Origin: Acanthaster planci
Taxonomy: Eukaryota > Echinodermata > Asteroidea > Valvatida > Acanthasteridae
Direction of reading: 5' to 3'
Length of the DNA stretch: 64,000 nucleotides
Assembly (NCBI RefSeq): GCF_001949145.1
Contig: NW_019091382.1
Location: forward strand, 1,036,500-1,100,499
Part shown: in pieces, positions 56,870-64,000 of the stretch
Numbering within the stretch: the stretch's first letter is position 1
Layout: each line of letters begins with the position of its first letter
Notes under the pieces: model-generated
The model's database searches: none
The model's input: only the letters and a program-made list of their open reading frames with translations
What the model was told of the DNA's origin: nothing
Position numbers and translations under genes: made by a program

Positions 56870-59800
56870 TCATTCGCATGTGAATATGGCACTTTCCAAC
56901 TGGCTCTTGTCATTCTGTTTGACCTCCGCAGCCTTCTGCAGAGTCTCGTGTAGCCTCTTTTCCAGCCACTCCTCTGACCTGAAGGACAGCTCCCGGTTGT
57001 AGTCCCCGGAGATCAGATCCTCCAGTAGTTGCTGCTCGTCGCCGGCGAGTTCTTCAAAGCCGTCCTCCAGGGTCTGGTTAAGAAATTTACGTGCGGCATC
57101 AGAAAGCGTTTGAAAAGTGCAAACGGAGAAAGAATATTTCAAACGGGAAACTGATTGTACAGAGCCAAAATATCTTCGCAAGGTGTGTTTAGTTATGATT
57201 GGAGTTGGTTTGTGGAAATAAAGCATTACTTTCCATTTCTCCTCCCACAGGCTCTTTGTGTAGTTGGGATTTTTTTCCCGGACAGCAAAGTGAAATGACT
57301 ACCACTTTGCCTAGCACTCCCATAATAATATTTCATTTTTCCCTTTTCTGTTTAGAAATTGGGTCACTACGAACTCGGAGTTGAAAGTGTGACATTTTAG
57401 GGTCCCTGTTACACCTGACCTGCAGTTTGACATGGAGATACCATTGAAATTAACTTTCAAACTATTTTTTATTAGTTTGGCAAATAATTTGCAGGACTCA
57501 AATTAAAACATTTGCATAATTCTGATATGAAGAAATGTGCTCTTAAGTTACAACAATCATAAGTCATGCGTTACAGGGACTCCAAAAAAATTGCCCAATC
57601 ACTTAGAAAACCTTAGTTAAAAAAGAAATGTTGAATCCTAGGGAGTCCACCAGTGAGACATAAAATATAAAACATTCAAGATTTCTACCAGAAGTATTGT
57701 TGAAAACGTTCAAGCTGTAATGTACCTCCTGTAATCGCTTGGCCAGAGCAATTTTCCTGGTGAGGGATACTTTGACTGCGAACGTGTAACGAGCGCCGGT
57801 GAAAAGACTGCCTGGAGGTCTGGCAGAGTGCGGTATGATACCTGGATGGAAGACGGGGGGAAAATAAAAAATGGTCTTGATGACAGAGCAGGGCGCTCGA
57901 AGACGCACATAACAAATCTGAATTTTTAAACAGGGAAATTATCACGGACTATCATGGTGCCATGGTCGTTGCCTACAACAGTGGCAGATGTACATGTACG
58001 TCGGATCGCATGAGTCAGTGAGAGGCTGCTTCTTGACACAGGTTTCTTGTTCTCACGCTCGAACGGCAGGAACACGACTTAAGAACACTGTTCTCCGAGC
58101 AGGATCACACACCATCTCCATGTCAGGGTTTTACATGAACACACAGAAAAACTTGTGAGACTTTGAGTATTAAACAGTAACCAAAAAAAAAAGAGATGGC
58201 TTACAAAGCCAGAGACAATGGGAAGTTTTGGAAAGTAAGCATACATAATTTTCCTTAACACATAAATGATTGTTCCTTTATAAAAAGAAAAGAATTCAGC
58301 CCAGTTATCTGAACATTAACCCTCGAAGAACGTATGTAGATGCCACCATGTTGCTTGTCACTACCTCCCAGCAATAACGCATTTGACCGGCTGACCCTCA
58401 AACAACTAATCCAGCTGTTCGTGAACATACGAGAACAAGTTGCCCCAACTTAGCTGATAGGCATTACAAAGCAAAGTACCTTGGAACACAGCAAGCCGCC
58501 CATATTTAGGAAGCACAGATGCAAACGGCTGGTACTCTGTTTCACCGTTCAGTCCGTACAGTTGCCGTGACAGTTGGCTGCCTGGTACAGCTTCAAAGAA
58601 CACGGTCTCTCCGTAGAATTCCGGGTGCCAGTCCGGATTCAGGTAAAGAACCAGAGTGTATTCGTCCTGCGGAAATGTACAGACACCAAACGCTTTCCTA
58701 AATTCTAGACACAAATCACTTTAGGTGGAAAGGCTTGCGGTAGCACCATGCAAAGGAAAATCTCTCTTATGAGTATGTGTGGTTCTGAAAAGAACCGAAA
58801 GTATACTCCCGGTTCTTTTCTTTTCAGAAACACACATACTCATAAGAGATATCTTCCTTCACATGGGGCTACCGCAAGCCTTTCCAACTATTGCTGTCTT
58901 TCACCATGAATAGCCTGAAATTCCATTAAAGATTAAGTATAAAATTAATCGCTGCACACTTGGCACGTGGCAAGCTAAACCTAAACCTAACCCGGTCAAG
59001 CAAGACAACCAGATGACTGTGCGACAGTGGTGCACCCAGGATTTGTCGGGGGGGGGGTTGGGGCTTGATCCCAGAGATCCCAGAGCTGGGGAGGGGGCCA
59101 CTAGTTGCACCACAGGGGGCTGGGATGTACGTCTGAACCTTTCCACTGAAGTTGGGAGAATGTTGAATGTTAAGAATATGCCATGCGCATTCCTGCATGT
59201 AGTTTTTTAGGGTTCAGCTCCATTTAGGGCGTGCACTCCCCCACTCCAAGTTGGATCCTCCACTGGATTTGTGACGGTGAATGGACCAATAGGAATTGGC
59301 CTCTTTTGTCATAAATATGCATGAGGTGGTGACCTTTTAGTCCCTATACTACCGTGTTTGGTATTGTGAAGTGTACGCGTATACCTCCCACTCGTCACAG
59401 TCCTGATGTATCCTGGTGTGGTCGGCAGATCTCACGATATTCAGAGAAACGTCATAAGGGTGCCACGTTGTTCTGTTACCGCTAGCATGCCTCGTGACAT
59501 CAGACATTCTCTTCCACACAGCCGACGTTACAAACTTGTCAACCTTCAAAGACCAGAAGTACATTTTGCATACAAAAGCATTTAACCATTTGTGGATGGT
59601 GTAATACTTTGGCCGAAAAGCTCTCTTAAAAAAAGGCCAAACACAGCGGTCAACTTTTACTGCACAGCAAAGCACCAATCATACATACTGACTTGTTAGA
59701 TCTTTTCGAAAAATGTTCATATCTATTCCTTCCGCAACCTTACATTCTGCAACTTTCCAGGGTGACACCAGGGAGGGATATTTGCTAAATCAGGCCATGC

Positions 59801-62800
59801 ATAGCAGTCAAGTTCAACACACAGTCCACCTCCACAGAATCCTCAGCATTAACCTTACATAAACTAGTGTGGACTTGTGAACAAAAGATGTCCACACAAT
59901 ACAGGAGAGGAAGACGTTATGTGGACTTACGCACGTCCACAGGACGTTTCCCCTTCTCTGAAAAAGAAGTTTAGAGGCATTTTGGGGTAAGGATTATCGT
60001 CATAAAAGGAAAAGTAACAGTCAAGCAAACATTTTATAAAACTCCAGCTGAAAATCGTGTTCCCCGTAAAAAAAAAAAGAATATATTTTCAGTGAATTTT
60101 CTTAAATGTATGAAAACAAAGGAATGTCCACACAAGGTTCATATACATGTAAGTAACATAACACTTTGTTCATTTTGCTGCACAGCTAAATAAAACACCA
60201 CCACGACAGGATCATGAGTGACTCAAACTGAAAGAGATGTGCCCTTACATTGAAACTCTTAACCCACTGGGCATTATCCACATCTTCGTCTTGCTGCAGG
60301 TCGTACGCCAAGTAACCCGTTTCCCCTTGGGCGGCTAAATCTTGCTGCAGCTGTTCTAAATCGATGGCCGAAAATAAATTGTCATACACGGCAATTGTCC
60401 TGTAACAAAAGAGTGCATTGTACGTGTGAAAAGTGAGCACTGTTTATGGCAATAAGTCAAATGAAAATGTCAGCATTCTACGTCAGTACTGTAGCCACGT
60501 TCTTTGGGGGGGCAGGTACATCCCCCGTGCCCCCTTGGTTAGGCCACTGAGTTTGCATAATGGAGGAATCTTTCAAGAACCTTGTTAAATATGACCCGCT
60601 CTGTAAAAAAGGGTATTAAGTTGCGCAATGCCAAAGCATGCACTGCCTGTTCTATTTAGAGAGGGCAAAATTTCTTCAAAAATGTGACTTTGTGTTCTTT
60701 CCTTTAATAGCCAATAAAATATTTATATTTTCAGAATTTGTGACAACAACATGGCTATTGATGAATAAAGATGAAAAAATGATCATTCAGTCAGAAATCC
60801 TATAAAGCATTGTGTTTCCAAGCGCTACACTTTATGAGCTTTTTCTCGAAAAATGCTTTTATTGAATCCGAAAATGTGGATATACAAATGTCTTGGTATC
60901 TCTGGAATGCAGCGCACTACAGGGGTCATTCATATCAAATTGTAGCTTTTAATGTACAGAATCCAGTCATATAAAACTCATCACCTGAATCTGGCGACTT
61001 TGTACCCGTTTTTCAAGAGCCGGTCACAAATACAATGTAGGTCTATGCCCTCACTAAAGAAACGCACATCAACACACTGTAGATGGCCTGGCAACAGCTT
61101 CCCACCTCCAATAAAAATAATCCCACTTACCCTGAGTGGGGCAAGTGGGGGGGGAGGGTAGGGGGGGCAAGAGTCCCAACAGGGGAGTTGCCTGCACCCC
61201 TTAGCTATGCCATTGTGTTCTGTCTGAAAGCTGGTTCATACTTCGGGCCAATACAAGAGCGAAGCGAATCAGACGTCATCATTTACAGCAAAAACTTGCT
61301 CGAGTTGAGCCGAGTTGAACTTTTTAAAATTTGAGTTTTTGAATTTTTTGTTCCTATTCTTTTTAAGGTCAAGTTTGAACTGGACTTCAGTGAAATTACG
61401 TGAGACTATTAAATGAACGTGTGATGAACATGTATGTGTGCTCAGTTTTTATTGGATTGGTGCCAAGATGTATGTAAGGCATCTTTAACATTAACAATCG
61501 TCATTCCTCCAATTTCAATATCATTTTTAACACAGTGAAGAAAGTAAAATCAAATAACTACTTTCCCCTGCTGTCGTAGAACTTCTGAACTTGCTTTTCT
61601 GCAAAATCCAGCACTTCTCCGGATTGGGCCAATGCCGACGAAAATGATGGCTGTGGTGTTGGCTCTGTGTCCACGAACTTATCCTGCAGTAAATACAGAA
61701 CAAGAAATTTGGCACACGGAAAAAAAAAAAAACCAAACAAACAAACAACCCAACAAACAAACAAACAACCCATTACAGCTGGATCCCAACCTAATGAGCC
61801 AGTTCAGTTATTGCAACCGTGCACGTCAAAAACAACGTCGGAGGTCACAAAGATAACACCAATACACGCCTGAGGTCGACCCCATCAGTGCGGTTATACG
61901 CCAACCCAAGCATGCTGAATATGCCTGAACTCGTGTGCTTTCTTCTCAAACTACCTGTTTCCTGTTTCTGCTTCTAAAATGATTGTTTGATAACTTGACA
62001 GACAAAATTTTTCACACAGATGTGAAAAAACCTGCTTCACTTGAACATGCATGTATGTTCAGGTTTCACCTCCATTTATTAAAGCAATCCGCTCCGTTCC
62101 TAAATCCACCAAATCCCCTACAGACGAGATCAATGCTGACGGATCTTCTCAATATATCAAATGAACGAATGCAAAAGCATCCAATGGACCTCGTATCGGT
62201 ACCTGCTTTGCCCGGTGGTGAGCTGAATCCTTACATTTCAGTTTACCAGAAATGGAAAGGAGTCCCTGGATGTACCCCATGGATGGAGGGTGGTACAGGG
62301 TAAGCAAAGACGAATCCCACAGGACAATTCTACCCATCCTGGGGGTCACGGTCAACATGGCATCTTGGTTCTCACTGCCGACGTCATTTCTGCTGTAAAA
62401 TATCAAATCTCCATAGTCGTTAATCTGCCAATCCGGAGTTAGGAAAACCCTCCATGAATAGTCAGTATCCTGACCCTGTCCGCATGAGACTTCTGTCGAG
62501 TCGCCTCGTCTCAGTATCTCTGCTTGAACGCCGCACGGGATGAAGTTCTCCAGTTTGGGTGAACTTACATGTACGACATCCTTCAGGAAACAAGCATTTT
62601 TGTGGAATCTGGACGACAGCTGCGCAGTCCAAGGGCTGGTGTCGTTAGGAGTACACCCCTGAGCTGTGGTTTGGTACGTCCTCGTTTCCGGGGCACCCCG
62701 CAGTTTCCAGCGCGAAAACCGCAGCACGTAGTTGCGGAGGGCCGCTGCCATTGTCTCGGGGATGATCTCGTCCAGCACAACAATGGACTGGCCAGCCTCG

Positions 62801-62931
62801 GTCGTGTAGCTAAGGGTGGCATCTGGCCAGGTGAGGCCGGCAATCACAGGACCGCACAGGATCATTATTGCCATCCAGCACAGCATGATTCCACACACAT
62901 GTGGCAAATATGAGGCGCCCTCTGGCTTCAT
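56870..62931 (-). CDS. Tandem 2-oxoglutarate/Fe(II) oxygenase-like protein, membrane-anchored or secreted
   Basis: I do not recognise a named orthologue. Exons: 62931-62203, 61683-61562, 60399-60249, 59543-59385, 58666-58480, 57841-57726 and 57073-56870. They sum to 1668 bases: 555 residues plus stop, with all phases matching. Residues 12-33 are hydrophobic (signal anchor or signal peptide), so the rest likely lies in the secretory lumen or outside the cell. There are two copies of a double-stranded beta-helix pattern. The first, about 100-225, has WRVFLTPDWQINDYGDLIFY and TPRMGRIVLWD. The second, about 365-480, has YTLVLYLNPDW, GETVFFE and LPKYGRLAVFQG. The second has RIHQDCDEW (His380, Asp382) and IIPHSARPP (His454), fitting an iron triad, with Arg467 a candidate 2-oxoglutarate ligand. 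The first lacks HxD. The C-terminal 67 residues are acidic and helical-looking. It resembles prolyl-4-hydroxylase-type enzymes in layout; the substrate is unknown. Confidence 0.8.
57375..57600. repeat. Foldback element with GTCCCTGTTAC/TTACAGGGAC
   Basis: Inverted words GGGTCCCTGTTACA and CGTTACAGGGACTCC bound about 200 bases in an oxygenase intron. It belongs with the elements at 21475-21870. Confidence 0.55.
58726..58887. repeat. Long perfect-looking hairpin in an oxygenase intron
   Basis: TGGAAAGGCTTGCGGTAGC and GCTACCGCAAGCCTTTCCA are exact mirror ends. Inside, ACTCTTATGAGTATGTGT-type words pair with ACACATACTCATAAGAG, and GGTTCT...AGAACC closes a loop of about 13 bases. The arms are about 70-75 bases. 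Confidence 0.8.
61717..61772. repeat. AAAC microsatellite
   Basis: AAACAAACAAACAACCCAAC and similar units in tandem next to an A-run, in an oxygenase intron just upstream of the exon at 61683. Confidence 0.8.
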
Positions 62932-62944
62932 GGTGTCAGGCTGC
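62932..62944 (-). other. 5' untranslated end of the first coding exon of the oxygenase gene
   Basis: On the minus strand CCTTTTCTCAG precedes GCAGCCTGACACCATGAAG. The pyrimidine tract plus AG is a good acceptor, so an untranslated exon further right would be spliced here and the ATG at 62931 is the first in the exon. Confidence 0.6.
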
Positions 62945-64000
62945 CTGAGAAAAGGGAACGCAAACAAGACATACATGTACATGTACGTATGTTTAATAAC
63001 TTAAAAAGAAAAAAAAGCATTAACAGGTTTCAAAAAAGGAGGAAGTAGCCTCTCATTCTTCTTAACTTAACACAGTCTTCTTCACACTGTGATAAGGAAG
63101 TGTACATTTCGCCCGCACTGGCTAAAGTGCCATAAATAATACTAAACGAAGTCTTCCAAAGAGCACTACAGGAGGCAAGTTAGGACCTATGGCCTAGTGG
63201 AGACTATCTTGTGGGGATGAGAGTGATTTATCCCCAACTGCGTTAAAATCAAAATTTGTAGCATTTTTTTGAATCTTTCAATATAAGAATACAGTTCATG
63301 TATTTCACATTGGTTGACTCCAACATTAATTAAATTAAGAAGAATTAATTTTTCTTTCCCTGATTAGTGGCTCTGGATGATTTTTTTTTTTGGGGGGGGG
63401 GCTGAAATTGGACAATGGTCCATCTCTTGAGTACGAAGTTGCTACAGGTATGACAATATTGGTGCAAAACCAGACTGGGCTTAGCCTAAACATTTTATTT
63501 TTACTCTAGTGTTAGTAAACTTAAAGTAAAATTAAAAATATTAAACTTTAAAAATTAAAGTTAAATTAAAAATATCCAAGTCCCCCCAACATGCCCACAA
63601 TGTGCATGTCCCCGCTTTTATCCAGCAAACCATTGTTAATCCGGGTTAGAGCATAAGCCTATTTGCAATCTTATGTACGCAGGCACGAACTTCGACCTGG
63701 CAACGGAAAAAAAGATAAACAAAACCATCACGCTCTGTGTCAACGTGTTGTGTTATACGAGCCATTGAGGGTGCATTCCACCAAATCCTTGGATTTCTGC
63801 GCACAAACTCATTAATACGATTTTTACAATAAGACATATCATAATCAGGAGGGATCATAGAGATATTTCTATAAATCCCGAATATGGGACTGGTAGTTTC
63901 CAGTTCGGGGTATTTCTTGCAAAGAAAGCCCCAACCTATGGGCTAGAGGCAGGCGGCTACATTCAGAGTGGAGTGCATAGTTTTACTACTATTATGGGAG
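62945..64000. other. Region upstream of the oxygenase gene, no gene recognised
   Basis: AT-rich sequence with T/G homopolymers near 63380-63400 and TACATG repeats at 62970-62987. A 70-codon minus-strand frame at 63646-63858 (MIPPDYDMSYCKNRI...) resembles no family I know. The missing 5' untranslated exon could lie here or beyond the window. Confidence 0.5.

Noticed and set aside
61562-61683. Second oxygenase exon read in the frame ISSWTQSQHHSHH
   Set aside because: The frame DKFVDTEPTPQ joins the exon before (phase 0 from a CAG donor at 62203) and the exon after (AA + G) without conflict.

Overview
This is animal nuclear DNA. The genes are split by canonical GT-AG introns, spacers are AT-rich, there are many short foldback repeats, and there is one 25-N assembly gap. 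I read four protein-coding genes plus the 3' part of a fifth. The gene set (an animal type I polyketide synthase, a mitochondrial 4-hydroxybutyrate CoA-transferase-like protein), the repeated TACATG motifs and the abundant small MITE-like elements suggest a marine invertebrate. Amphioxus, a hemichordate or an echinoderm would fit, but the species cannot be fixed from the window.

Layout: (1) 365-3869, + strand: the last six coding exons of PPP1R7/SDS22, a leucine-rich-repeat regulator of protein phosphatase 1; its 5' exons lie left of the window. (2) 4650-11630: about 7 kb without a recognisable gene, holding several repeats. (3) 11631-25280, - strand: a complete GMP synthase (GMPS) in 16 coding exons, 685 codons, with one GC-AG intron and many MITEs in its introns; candidate 5' exons lie at 28876-28923 or end at 27104. 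(4) 29001-37492, + strand: an acetyl-CoA hydrolase/transferase family gene in eight exons, with a mitochondrial-type leader. It stands nearly head to head with the candidate GMPS first exon, and a local duplication with an N gap lies in one intron. (5) 37493-40600: a convergent intergenic stretch. (6) 40601-54295, - strand: a KS-AT-DH-MT-ER-KR-ACP polyketide synthase of about 2435 codons without a thioesterase. Its KS is split over small exons, whereas AT to KR lies in one 5.9-kb exon that carries a one-base frameshift in the AT. A CR1-like LINE 3' fragment lies in its first intron. (7) 56870-62931, - strand: a 555-codon, probably membrane-anchored or secreted protein with two tandem 2-oxoglutarate/Fe(II)-oxygenase-like folds. 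The second has an HxD...H iron site and the first appears to have lost it. (8) 62945-64000: no gene recognised.

How the genes work together: PPP1R7 and GMPS are housekeeping genes with no expected link. The CoA-transferase, the reducing polyketide synthase and the 2OG oxygenase are adjacent, but no functional link is shown; a small biosynthetic neighbourhood is speculation. All exon boundaries were read by eye from splice sites, reading-frame phase and family resemblance. For each of the four complete genes the summed exon length is a multiple of three (for the polyketide synthase, only after allowing for one missing base).
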